Shown: positions 1 to 7,169 of the stretch, in pieces
Numbering within the stretch: the first letter of the stretch is position 1
How the letters are laid out: each line of letters opens with the position of its first letter
DNA from: Deltaproteobacteria bacterium
Lineage (GTDB): Bacteria; Desulfobacterota; UBA8473
Direction of reading: 5' to 3'
NCBI GenBank assembly: GCA_030623035.1
Contig: JAUXFK010000096.1
Location: 1-9,979, forward strand
Length of the DNA stretch: 9,979 bases
Program-made: the position numbers and the translations under genes
Notes under the pieces: model-generated
Databases searched by the model: none
What the model was told of the DNA's origin: nothing
What the model saw: only the letters and a program-made list of their open reading frames with translations

Positions 1-44
1 GTGCGGTTTTTCCGAACCCCCTCCTTTCTGCTAAGAATTTTCAT
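1..44 (-). CDS. Possible start of a gene running off the left edge
   Basis: The minus strand has ATG at 42-44 followed by 14 open codons (MKILSRKEGVRKNR) to the window edge. A GGAGG-containing stretch lies about 12 nt upstream, slightly far but usable. An AT-rich leader with a TATAAT at 138-143 precedes it. The fragment is too short to recognise a family, and chance remains a real possibility. Confidence 0.3.
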   Translation of the reverse strand, partial: MKILSRKEGVRKNR

Positions 45-243
45 GCCAAAAAGTCACCTCCCTCCTAACGTAATGTTATCATTGGAGAAAGAAAATTCCA
101 GACCTCTTTCTCATAGAAAATGAATTAACAATTTGATATTATAAACCTTTTGTGATTTTTTTCGTTATTTACATTTTTACTTCTTTAGGTTTTGCATAGT
201 TTTTTTTAAAAGTATTGTATTATTAACGAGTTGTGGGAACAAA

Positions 244-395
244 TTGTAACATCTCAATAAGTCGGGGTAGATTGTATTTTGCGACTATTCACTGGATTCC
301 TGCTTTCGCAGGAATGACGGGTATTTATATTTAAATGTCATTCCCGCAGAGGCGGGAATCCATAGCTTTTACCCGGACTTTTTGAGAAGTTACAA
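244..395. repeat. Nested inverted-repeat, MITE-like element
   Basis: Outer arms 244-269 and 370-395 are 26-nt inverted repeats that match at 23 of 26 positions by my hand alignment (core TTGAGA, GTTACAA). Inside them lies a second inverted repeat (293-318 against 337-362). The whole is about 152 bp, non-coding, and could fold into one long imperfect hairpin. This architecture resembles a miniature inverted-repeat element or a paired REP/BIME-type unit. No flanking target-site duplication was found by eye. It sits directly downstream of the operon's last gene and could act as a 3' end or termination structure. Confidence 0.7.
293..362. repeat. Paired REP-like palindromes (TTCCCGC/GCGGGAA type)
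   Basis: Each arm is itself a small hairpin: ATTCCTGC-TTTC-GCAGGAAT near 296-315 and ATTCCCGC-AGAG-GCGGGAAT near 340-359. The two arms are also inverted copies of each other, identical at 21 of 26 positions, with an AT-rich loop at 319-336. Dispersed copies of this hairpin type are common between genes in Deltaproteobacteria and other bacteria. No T-tract follows on either strand, so it is not a classic intrinsic terminator, though it may stabilise or end the operon mRNA. Confidence 0.8.
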
Positions 396-462
396 CAAAT
401 TTAGCTACCATGCCAATTATTTGACATTTGATTATGATATTGTCTGTATGTAAGGAAGATTA

Positions 463-1236
463 TCAAAGTCTTTCGGACAAAATCCCTATCATCTCTTCCG
501 CCAACTCTATGATTGCATCTGCCTCTTGTCTACTTATTGTGGCATGACGATCATAGCGCGCTTTATTTCTCATTGCAAGCGCTTGATTCAATTTTCTTCC
601 CAATTTTCTCGATAATCTATCGGTCTTGACGTATACCTCTCCAAACTTTAAAATCAGACCTCCGTGGGAAGATGGAATTTCTTTAAGAACTAAAATCAAG
701 AGGCCCTTTACGCATAATTCCGCTGCGTTGTAACCCGCATCAACAGCAATGCGATAATGATCAAGCTCAAGGATTTCTTTTGCTCCTTCGAGGTATTCCT
801 CGGCTATCTCCAGGTACCCTCGACTTTCCGCGTTGCGTAGTTTCTCTTCGTCCATAGAATATATCTCCTCCCCATTGTTTAGATTGAAGTAGAGAAAATA
901 CGATGCAGGGTATCTCATTTTGTCTATGCAGTATACCAGAGGCTCCACACTTTCTCCGGTTTCAAGACCGGTCTCAAAAGCGCACTCCGCCGCCATCTCT
1001 TCCATTTCGTTCATCCTTGCCGTACCAAGCACCAACACGTCCACATCGCTTTCGGACCGCACATTTCCGTGTTTCAAACTACCGAAAAGAATGATCTTAC
1101 CCACGTAGCTCCCTAATGGAGATGACAGAAGCAACCGGGTAAAAAGAGAAAGGCTTTCTCTTTTCTTCTCAACAGCAGAAGACCTGTTGGCCGCTTTCGT
1201 TCGCTCTACCAGTTCTTGCTTCCCCCTTATATTCAT
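463..1236 (-). CDS. Single-chain minimal nucleotidyltransferase (MNT)-HEPN fusion protein
   Basis: This 257-residue protein has two recognisable domains. The first is a Pol-beta-type minimal nucleotidyltransferase (about 45-130): ILFGSLKHGNVRSESDVDVLV (49-69) with GS at 52-53 and D64/D66, plus E98 as a possible third acidic residue. The second is a HEPN domain of UPF0332/pfam05168 character (about 137-255): YLEIAEEYLEGAKEIL, AGYNAAELCVKGLLI (167-181), SSHGGLILKFGEVYVKTDRL (189-208), and RNKARYD (223-229). The canonical HEPN RNase motif Rx4-6H is not met exactly: H231 lies seven residues beyond R223. In characterised two-gene modules, MNT AMPylates the HEPN RNase to silence it; here both are in one polypeptide. 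The start overlaps the cas6 stop as ATGA with no good Shine-Dalgarno, so it is co-translated with the CRISPR genes. It is the last gene of the operon; role as effector, regulator or passenger is unknown. Confidence 0.87.
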   Translation of the reverse strand: MNIRGKQELVERTKAANRSSAVEKKRESLSLFTRLLLSSPLGSYVGKIILFGSLKHGNVRSESDVDVLVLGTARMNEMEEMAAECAFETGLETGESVEPLVYCIDKMRYPASYFLYFNLNNGEEIYSMDEEKLRNAESRGYLEIAEEYLEGAKEILELDHYRIAVDAGYNAAELCVKGLLILVLKEIPSSHGGLILKFGEVYVKTDRLSRKLGRKLNQALAMRNKARYDRHATISRQEADAIIELAEEMIGILSERL

Positions 1237-2222
1237 AAGGCAGCAACCTTTATCAACCCGTTCCCAAACGTGGCCTGCTTGCCTACGTGGATGTATTCAC
1301 CCAAGAGAAGGAAAGGTATGAAAGGAGTTAGGTTACCCTGATAGGTTACTTCCCCTACAATTCCGCCTAGTTTCATGCGTTCATCCTGTGTGCTCGAGTA
1401 TCGTTCCCAATCATACCAGTCGGTAGCATCACTGACTACTTCTACCTCTCTCTCTGCCATTTCAGTCAATTCTTGTACAGGAAAATTTAAACTTCCACCA
1501 CAATATTCCCTGTCGAGATCCAAAATTCTATTACACAACCTATTTACCAAAATATGAAATGGGATCTCATCAATCAGTCGGCCCCTATTCTGGATTCGAG
1601 TCGGAGTAATAAACCGTATGCATATCTCTTCGATTTCTTGGTCAGGTTGCTCAGTGAATTCGCTCCATATTCGCTCAACAGGAGGGTTCCGGATCATATG
1701 ACTATTTGACCGGACATATAGTGGATAGCTAACATCATCATTTAATGTGCTGACTTCTTCAAGTTGACAACGTCCTCTCTTTTTATAAGGTTCATCGTGG
1801 ATTTTTTTGCCGATCCCCCCAGATCCCATCTCTTCGAAAACTGCAATAAACTCTCTGTAATGCGTTATACTTTCTCCGATCAAAGTAAATATAAAAGACA
1901 GAGAATCCCCCTTTTCCAGGAGCATATCGCCACTGGGAGGCACCTCAAAAACATAGGGTCTGACAGGATGTCTGTCTCTTACTCTTGTCCTCCAGAAGTA
2001 ACGAAAAAAAATACACTGGTCAGAAAGAAAGCACTGTGCGCAATCCGCATTCGACCTTCGGCAGGCTACCCTCTTCAATGCCCTACCAAAAGCGCCCCTT
2101 AAAGTAGAGCCCATATTAGATGGCAAAGAAACCTTTTCAATGGCCATCAAATGAACGATGAAGGTTGAAAACCTGAAATTCTGATCGCATTCTATTTTAT
2201 TTGTTGAAGGCTGTAATTCCAT
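1233..2222 (-). CDS. cas6: Cas6 pre-crRNA processing endoribonuclease
   Basis: This 329-residue protein matches the pfam10040-type Cas6 family, which cleaves CRISPR repeats in the precursor transcript. Diagnostic parts are GSTLRGAFGRALKRVACR (38-55), a Cys cluster C54, C61, C64, C70 typical of the dC..C....C region of this family (possible metal site), RFITPTRIQNRGRL (203-216), and the C-terminal G-rich block GGIVGEVTYQGNL (286-298) plus HVGKQATFGNGLIKV (312-326). H312 is a candidate catalytic residue but is not proven by sequence. The ATG at 2222 lies inside the CARF-HD gene (31-nt overlap) with only a weak AAGAAAG upstream, so translation is probably coupled; M27 is a possible but less likely start because it would trim the first strand. 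The stop overlaps the MNT-HEPN start by ATGA. Its presence implies an active array somewhere, but none lies in this window. Confidence 0.9.
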   Translation of the reverse strand: MELQPSTNKIECDQNFRFSTFIVHLMAIEKVSLPSNMGSTLRGAFGRALKRVACRRSNADCAQCFLSDQCIFFRYFWRTRVRDRHPVRPYVFEVPPSGDMLLEKGDSLSFIFTLIGESITHYREFIAVFEEMGSGGIGKKIHDEPYKKRGRCQLEEVSTLNDDVSYPLYVRSNSHMIRNPPVERIWSEFTEQPDQEIEEICIRFITPTRIQNRGRLIDEIPFHILVNRLCNRILDLDREYCGGSLNFPVQELTEMAEREVEVVSDATDWYDWERYSSTQDERMKLGGIVGEVTYQGNLTPFIPFLLLGEYIHVGKQATFGNGLIKVAAL

Positions 2223-4165
2223 TCTTTTGGTTCTTTCTTTTCGTCTATTTTTATATTGATCTGATGTTTTTCATACTCACCTTGGACCGACTCCGGTTTT
2301 AGCAGAAACAAAACAAGCCTGAAGGGGAGAATGTCTTTCACCTGCCAGAACTCGTTAAGAAAATCGCTAATTAGTTCATTAATGACATTATCATCATTAT
2401 CACCGTAACCCGGCATAGTAGGGTTAGAGATAATGTAAGCTCCTAGAATAGGTTTATTGGCGCCTTCACTTCCATATACGTTTCTTTTGGTTTTAACTTC
2501 GTTGGTCTCACCGGCAAAAAAGACGTGCCGTATCCATCTGTGTCTTATAAAGTGACGTTTCTGTGATTCTTTAAATTTCGTTTCTTTATAAAGGGGGCTT
2601 TGCTGATTACTACTGTAATCCTGATGCTTCTCCCTGAAACAAATCTGCCTGTTAATGACCCACTGAGCAACCTCATAGTAATCATTACTTCCACTTCGCT
2701 CTTCTTGATTCTCTGCCCCGTCGATGAATCGTAGAAGGGCTGCAACAACAGGAAAGCCAGGAATGACGACGACATTCCTTCCAAATTCTTTAATGCCTCT
2801 GCTTATCATTACTTCTTCGTTATATTTATGCCCATTTTCAACCGGCATTTTGACACGATGGTACAGGCAAGCAATCTGTATGCTTCGAGTTAGATGGTCT
2901 GTCAAATCAAAGTCTGTGCTATTCGGAAAAAGAAACAACTTGTTTTCCTTTAATAGTTGATACGTAAGAAAATTATGGTATTTTCTCACTTTATCCGGAT
3001 CTCCATAAACTGAAAATTTAGATTCATCCCCTGTGTCATTAGGTTTCTGCACCAGACCGTTTTGTCCCTCGTAGTAGAAAAAATCACCACTATGGCCTAG
3101 ATCATGAAGCCAGATGGAGCATATTAATACAAAGAGCTGTTCATCGGTTAATTTCAGCTCGGTTGCAACCAGCACTTGCTGAGCCAGCTCTAACAACCGC
3201 TGTACATGGCCCCGGCCGTGTTCCACTGTCTCTGGAATATGATCCCCCACCGATAAATACCGCCATTTGGGAATGCAGTACCCGCGTAGATAGCGCGCAT
3301 AGGACTGGTCGCGAAATAGATCAAGCAGGATACTGCCGCTCCCAAACTCCGATATGACCCTACCCTTACCTTCTTCATACAGACGGTGCATAAGGAGGCC
3401 TATACTGTTATAATTATAGGGTGGCTTATCATCAATGAGGCCCGCCACCTTTTCGCCCTTCACAGCATTGTATAGTTGCTCTTTTTGCTTGTTATTGAGG
3501 ACTGAATCACCTTGCAATGTGAAAGGGAGCAGTAACCCTCTCCAGTCCCGCCACTCCATCAGGTCAAAGGCCATGGGATATGTGGGAAGTTCTATGATCT
3601 CTGTAGACTCCTCAAAGAGATAGAAGATATTTATCTTCGCAAGGGCCATGCCTAGCATGGTGAGATAAGGTAAAAGTCCTTTGTAGCCGCCGGTTATATT
3701 GATATAGATCTCTCCGGAGAAACACTTGATCGAATCTTCAATCACCTGAAACAGTTCTTCCACGGCCATGGGAAATTTTTCGGATTTTTTCGGATCTAAA
3801 GAACATAATTCTACCAGATCTGCGCACCAGGTGCTCTTTGAGGGTTTTGGAAAATATGAACCATCTTCTATGAGAAATTTCAGGCCAGAGGCGCAACATT
3901 TTCCTTCATTTGGTGAATGGATGAGAATCACATTTACTTCTTTACAGGTGAGATGACATTTTTTGTCTATACCAAATTTGTAAAGGCTGGAGATCTCAGC
4001 CGGGTGTGGGTCATTTATCCGGACCTTACCTGTAAAGACATCTTTTAAACTTATCGAGCATTGCTTTAAAGATTTTACCCTATTATTGATCAGACGCTTT
4101 CCTATGTTTGTTTCATTTTTTGCAATAGATGTGCCAACCGGGGTGAAGACGATGATGTCATGCAC
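2192..4165 (-). CDS. CARF-HD fusion protein, putative cyclic-oligoadenylate-responsive effector
   Basis: This is a 657-residue protein. The N-terminal CARF domain (about 1-205) resembles the APE2256/TIGR02619 group: VGTSIAKN (10-17), INITGGYKGLLPYLTMLGMA (155-174) and FYLFEESTEIIELP (181-194). CARF domains bind cyclic oligoadenylates; S13 and K162 lie where the Sso2081-type ring nuclease has its key Ser and Lys. A probable winged-helix-like linker follows (about 220-290). An HD-superfamily domain follows, with EHGRGH (315-320), HD at 354-355 in IWLHDLGH, H397, H436 in YHR, and D482 in RFIDGAENQ, a full metal-binding set. The last 170 residues are unassigned. HD domains are metal-dependent nucleases or phosphohydrolases; substrate here is unknown. 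The GTG start at 4165 has AAAGGAG in front and lies 3 nt after the tandem Cas7 stop. The protein could be a toxic effector, a cOA-degrading regulator, or an in-trans replacement for the Cas10 HD. Domain calls are secure, function is not. Confidence 0.88.
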   Translation of the reverse strand: MHDIIVFTPVGTSIAKNETNIGKRLINNRVKSLKQCSISLKDVFTGKVRINDPHPAEISSLYKFGIDKKCHLTCKEVNVILIHSPNEGKCCASGLKFLIEDGSYFPKPSKSTWCADLVELCSLDPKKSEKFPMAVEELFQVIEDSIKCFSGEIYINITGGYKGLLPYLTMLGMALAKINIFYLFEESTEIIELPTYPMAFDLMEWRDWRGLLLPFTLQGDSVLNNKQKEQLYNAVKGEKVAGLIDDKPPYNYNSIGLLMHRLYEEGKGRVISEFGSGSILLDLFRDQSYARYLRGYCIPKWRYLSVGDHIPETVEHGRGHVQRLLELAQQVLVATELKLTDEQLFVLICSIWLHDLGHSGDFFYYEGQNGLVQKPNDTGDESKFSVYGDPDKVRKYHNFLTYQLLKENKLFLFPNSTDFDLTDHLTRSIQIACLYHRVKMPVENGHKYNEEVMISRGIKEFGRNVVVIPGFPVVAALLRFIDGAENQEERSGSNDYYEVAQWVINRQICFREKHQDYSSNQQSPLYKETKFKESQKRHFIRHRWIRHVFFAGETNEVKTKRNVYGSEGANKPILGAYIISNPTMPGYGDNDDNVINELISDFLNEFWQVKDILPFRLVLFLLKPESVQGEYEKHQINIKIDEKKEPKEWNYSLQQIK

Positions 4166-4168
4166 TGC

Positions 4169-5536
4169 TTATTCTCCTTTCCAGGCAGTCGTATCTTGTT
4201 TAAAGAGCGCTTTTAAGCCACCGGGGCAAAAACTATCACAAGATGCCTTCTCTATACGAGCTCCGATATACCCGCGGCTACCGTGCCCCCCCCATGGCAG
4301 TATATTCAGGGCCAACAGGTCCCCTGCGTGAGATATGAGTTCCTTCTGCCAGTCACCCGCCTCACGGGAGAGGCAAACGGAGACCCTTGTCTCCCCACCG
4401 GTAAGGGGAAAAAAATCGAATTTTGCATGCTTCATTACATGCTGTGTAAATTCATCGAGGCGAATATGATCTTCGGCATTATATTCAATAGCCCCCCTCC
4501 AAGGGGACTCTTTCACTGACCACAGACCCTTCTTGCCGGTATAGCCAAAAAAATCTGCCAAATCCTCCCAGCCGGGTTTTTCGGTTGGGTCGATGGGTAC
4601 CAGCTCTTTTGTTTTGGTAGCGTCTACTTTGCAAAAAGCTCTCAGGTAAGTGCGAAGGAGCATCTCCATTGCTGTGCGGAGTCTCCCCTTTACCGCAGTC
4701 CCATAGTCCACCGGTTCACTATCTAGCTCGCCGTTTCTGTCTATTTTTGCTCGTTGTGCCTGATTTAAATCAGGGGAATCCTTCTTAGGAAGCCCCGACG
4801 AACCTGCCATAAGGTGTGGTCCTTTTTCTATGACTATTTTGAGCTCCATTTGCCAGGATCCCTGGGATATGGGAGTCAGTGGTTCTGGCTCAACATTAAA
4901 ATTATCCTTTAGAATCTTCCAATTTCCATTCCAATGAAACCCATGGCCCTTATTCAGCCAAAGAACCAGGTCATCTGGAGATGTCATGTCAAATGTCTTA
5001 TTCGTCCAGCTTTTGGCCACCCAGCAGCCACTGCCTGCCCGTACCTTTCCGCCGAGAGCATCTCCGGATGCAAGGAATTGGGAGATTTTCTCCAGGAATT
5101 CCTTCGTGCTCTCATTATCTTCTAAGTCTATTCGACAGAAAAAGCAGAAGACTGCTCCAATAGGCAAAACCTCCATGTTAAAATGGTGATCTTCCTTGGC
5201 TGTGAGGGAATCTCTTGAAAGGGTCACCTGATCACGGACTTCCACTGGATAGTACAGAGCAACACTCTGTTTTGGTATTGGATAGGCGTCATTGAATATC
5301 AAAGGAGAAGGTGGTGTGTCATTATCCTGCGGCAGGGCCAACCATGCTTTCTTGGCCTTCTCATCTAAGCTTGAGGCAAAACTTCCGGACAGGGTCCCCC
5401 CTGGGATGAAGGGAATATCCCGACTGTCCCGGATCACAGGTTGATACGTATAAGCAGTATATGTGCCTCCGCCAATGTGAAGAGGCGACGTCAACTCAAT
5501 CAGGCTGAACACCAGCGTACGATATCTATCGTTCAT
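4169..5536 (-). CDS. Tandem Cas7-Cas7 RAMP fusion (Csm3-like double-domain protein)
   Basis: This is a 455-residue protein with two RAMP modules. Module 1 (about 1-178) has SPLHIGGG (17-24), VIRDSRDIPFIPGGTLSGSF (34-53), a Csm3-like thumb SRDSLTAKEDHHF followed by EVLPIGAVF (107-130), and the G-rich loop LGGKVRAGSG (161-170). Module 2 (about 226-432) has KGPHLMAGSSG (238-248), an LRT-containing block DYGTAVKGRLRTAME (277-291), a second thumb-like RLDEFT segment (359-364) leading to FFPLTGG, and WGGHGSRGYIG (415-425). Such fusions supply two backbone positions in one chain. In module 1 the usual iGg.D target-cleaving Asp appears replaced (TYTAYTYQPVIRD), so slicing there is doubtful. The frame extends upstream to 5581, but the ATG at 5536 is preferred because it gives an ATGA overlap, a GGAGGG ribosome binding site and a clean first RAMP strand. 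The stop precedes the CARF-HD start by 3 nt. Confidence 0.88.
   Translation of the reverse strand: MNDRYRTLVFSLIELTSPLHIGGGTYTAYTYQPVIRDSRDIPFIPGGTLSGSFASSLDEKAKKAWLALPQDNDTPPSPLIFNDAYPIPKQSVALYYPVEVRDQVTLSRDSLTAKEDHHFNMEVLPIGAVFCFFCRIDLEDNESTKEFLEKISQFLASGDALGGKVRAGSGCWVAKSWTNKTFDMTSPDDLVLWLNKGHGFHWNGNWKILKDNFNVEPEPLTPISQGSWQMELKIVIEKGPHLMAGSSGLPKKDSPDLNQAQRAKIDRNGELDSEPVDYGTAVKGRLRTAMEMLLRTYLRAFCKVDATKTKELVPIDPTEKPGWEDLADFFGYTGKKGLWSVKESPWRGAIEYNAEDHIRLDEFTQHVMKHAKFDFFPLTGGETRVSVCLSREAGDWQKELISHAGDLLALNILPWGGHGSRGYIGARIEKASCDSFCPGGLKALFKQDTTAWKGE
4174..4178 (-). promoter_or_regulatory. Ribosome binding site for the GTG start of the CARF-HD gene
   Basis: AGGAG (within AAAGGAG) on the minus strand lies 8 nt before GTG at 4163-4165. 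It sits inside the last codons of the upstream gene (encoding WKGE). It supports GTG as the real start, since no in-frame ATG gives the intact N-terminal CARF strand. Confidence 0.7.
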
Positions 5537-5955
5537 CTGACCCTCCATAGTCCCAGTTTTTCTTTGAGACATTCCAACCATTCTCTTTGTGATTCATTAG
5601 ATTTCCGGCGCATAGCAGCATCCATTCGCCATGCCGCATCCATCTCCATACAGGCCAGGATGAGAGCTTTTTGGGACTCTCGCAGGTCACTTTCAGTCTG
5701 ACTATTAAAAAAAGTCTCCACCAGTTCTTTCCCCAGGTATTGCTTATTTGCCTTCACCTCTGAAAGTTTTAGACTTTCATCCTCTAGATACTCCTTAAGG
5801 TCAGCGGGGTGTTGTCGCATGAGAGAGGTGCGTAGGAGGTTCCAAAAACGACGGCTTGCTACTGGCCCGTATTTCATGAAATATGCCTTTATTCCCGGAT
5901 GCGTTTCTATCATTGATTTCATTGATTCCGGGATAGTAAACGTTTGGACTGTCAT
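5533..5955 (-). CDS. Small helical protein, candidate Cas11-type small subunit
   Basis: This 140-residue protein is predicted by eye to be mostly helical, with long amphipathic stretches (residues 33-68, 70-115, 118-136), no cysteine clusters and no transmembrane segments. Its size, helical character and position between the Cas5-like and Cas7-like genes fit the Cas11 (Csm2/Cmr5-type) small subunit, which lines the inner filament of the complex opposite the Cas7 backbone. I do not recognise a specific family, and Cas11 proteins diverge too quickly for motif-based assignment, so the call is largely by context. Repeated MDAA segments (105-108 and 111-114) give a short heptad-like pattern. Translation starts at the ATG at 5955, overlapping the csx10-like stop as ATGA, with GGGGAGG at 5963-5969. 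Its own stop overlaps the start of the tandem Cas7 gene by ATGA. Confidence 0.7.
   Translation of the reverse strand: MTVQTFTIPESMKSMIETHPGIKAYFMKYGPVASRRFWNLLRTSLMRQHPADLKEYLEDESLKLSEVKANKQYLGKELVETFFNSQTESDLRESQKALILACMEMDAAWRMDAAMRRKSNESQREWLECLKEKLGLWRVR
5541..5546 (-). promoter_or_regulatory. Ribosome binding site fixing the tandem Cas7 start at 5536
   Basis: The minus strand reads GGAGGG, TCAG, ATG. This site lies downstream of the alternative in-frame ATGs at 5581 and near 5548, and it supports the start that overlaps the upstream stop as ATGA. Confidence 0.8.
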
Positions 5956-7169
5956 TGGTTTTCCTCCCCGTTCGTTATGCTGTGTATATCCCAGTTCACT
6001 TTAAACCTTCCAAATCCGTCGCGGTTTTTCTGGCCTATACCCATAATGGATTTAGACCATAACCGTCTAAGAGCTTCATCGGTCAATTTTCCGTTGAAAA
6101 AACCGCAGCTTCCGGCAGCAATAGTATTTATTGGCCGCATCTTTGTGTCGGAAATAGTGTCGTAACCATAGGCTGTACCCCTCTTGCAAAAGACTCGCCT
6201 TTTTTCCAGACCTGATAGTGAGAGGCACTTTTCAAGCATGCTGGAGGTAAGGGGGAAAGGCGGCTCAGGCGCAATAAGATCAGAGATAAACGTGATGGCA
6301 ATGGGGTTCTGTTCCCGGATCGGCTCGAATTCTTCAGGGATTTTTTGGCCTTTTGCAGTATCAACTACGCCCCTATCGATCCCGTAGATTACGGCCGGAA
6401 CCCGCCTGTGACCGACAAAAATAAGATGGGAAGGGGCAGGGTCTTCAAGAGTTATTTCACACCTGTCATTCTGATCAAAGAATTTGGTGTCAGTAAGGGC
6501 ATTAAATATTCCTGTTAGATCCTGGTCGTCATGAAAGGAGAGAAACCCCCTGTAAACATTCCGCCAGGGGGTTTTATGCGGCGCGCAGGGAACGGCCTCT
6601 TCTGCAAAGAGTCCGCCCTGTCCCACACGTCTTTTTTCTTCATCATGGCGTGCCTTAAGGTCTAAGATGACCGGTGCGGGTTGGACTATCTGACCGTATT
6701 CGTTTACTCTTCCAGCGAAAGGTTCCATAGTCTGTGTCCCAATGTCTGAGGGCCACTCATCTCTGCGTTGCAGGAAGTCCACCGGTACCTTCCCTGCCGT
6801 GCACAGTTGAGAGAGATCCTCCTCAGGATAGGGTTTAAAAGGCTCGCTCACCAGGGCAGTGCGTGGATCCTCCGATGTGCCTTTTGCCATAAAAAGGGAG
6901 AAAGGAGCAGGAAGGCATCCCCTGTGATGGCAGTTTGGAAAAGAAACTTCAGAATCTTCGTCTTCGCGCGGCATAAAAAGTCTTATAAATTTGGAATCCT
7001 GGGCATTTTTTACATAACCGTTACGAATGGCCCAGCCTGCCATTGCCCCCCTGATCACTCTGCCAGGGACATAAGCCAAGGATGGCAATATGCTTCCCTG
7101 TTGAATGCCATATCCGAAATGGGCATCTTCCACTAGAAAGACGTACAGTTCAATCGAACGGATCTTCAT
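5952..7169 (-). CDS. csx10: Csx10-like Cas5-group RAMP protein of type III-D
   Basis: This is a 405-residue RAMP protein. The frame is open upstream to 7409 (485 residues), but the first 80 of those residues are out-of-frame readthrough of the preceding gene. I place the start at the ATG at 7169, which forms an ATGA overlap and has a perfect GAGGTGA ribosome binding site. From that start the N-terminus reads as a RAMP strand (MKIRSIELYVFLVEDAHFG), then LAYVPGRVIRGAMAGWAI (31-48), the YIPGS.LRGALA block typical of Csx10. FEPIREQNPIAITFISDLI (281-299) is the second characteristic region. GIGQKNRDGFGRF (377-389) is the C-terminal G-rich loop. Csx10 is the Cas5-like protein that caps the crRNA 5' tag in III-D complexes. 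Cys80, His81, His82 and Cys85 could bind metal. Family assignment is from recalled motifs; a diverged Cas7 is the main alternative. Confidence 0.8.
   Translation of the reverse strand: MKIRSIELYVFLVEDAHFGYGIQQGSILPSLAYVPGRVIRGAMAGWAIRNGYVKNAQDSKFIRLFMPREDEDSEVSFPNCHHRGCLPAPFSLFMAKGTSEDPRTALVSEPFKPYPEEDLSQLCTAGKVPVDFLQRRDEWPSDIGTQTMEPFAGRVNEYGQIVQPAPVILDLKARHDEEKRRVGQGGLFAEEAVPCAPHKTPWRNVYRGFLSFHDDQDLTGIFNALTDTKFFDQNDRCEITLEDPAPSHLIFVGHRRVPAVIYGIDRGVVDTAKGQKIPEEFEPIREQNPIAITFISDLIAPEPPFPLTSSMLEKCLSLSGLEKRRVFCKRGTAYGYDTISDTKMRPINTIAAGSCGFFNGKLTDEALRRLWSKSIMGIGQKNRDGFGRFKVNWDIHSITNGEENQ

Larger units (their letters stand above)
45..462. other. AT-rich non-coding region downstream of the CRISPR operon
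   Basis: No credible open frame lies here. Apart from the inverted-repeat element at 244-395, the stretch 70-240 is strongly AT-rich. It holds a minus-strand TATAAT at 138-143 that could be a -10 box for a gene reading off the left edge, but no convincing -35 lies at proper spacing. No CRISPR repeats, tRNA-like fold, or clear intrinsic terminator were found. Confidence 0.6.

Noticed and set aside
293..362. Inverted repeats considered as a remnant CRISPR array or an intrinsic terminator
   Set aside because: The two copies are inverted rather than direct and have no regular spacers; no T-tract follows the stems on either strand.
421..452. Plus-strand TTGACA at 421-426 as a promoter
   Set aside because: No -10 lies at 16-18 nt; the nearest TATGAT is 6 nt away and the next candidate about 20 nt away, and it would only transcribe antisense to the MNT-HEPN gene.
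5537..5581. 15-residue N-terminal extension of the tandem Cas7 protein
   Set aside because: It lies within the small-subunit gene; the ATG at 5536 has GGAGGG at good spacing and follows the ATGA pattern of the operon.
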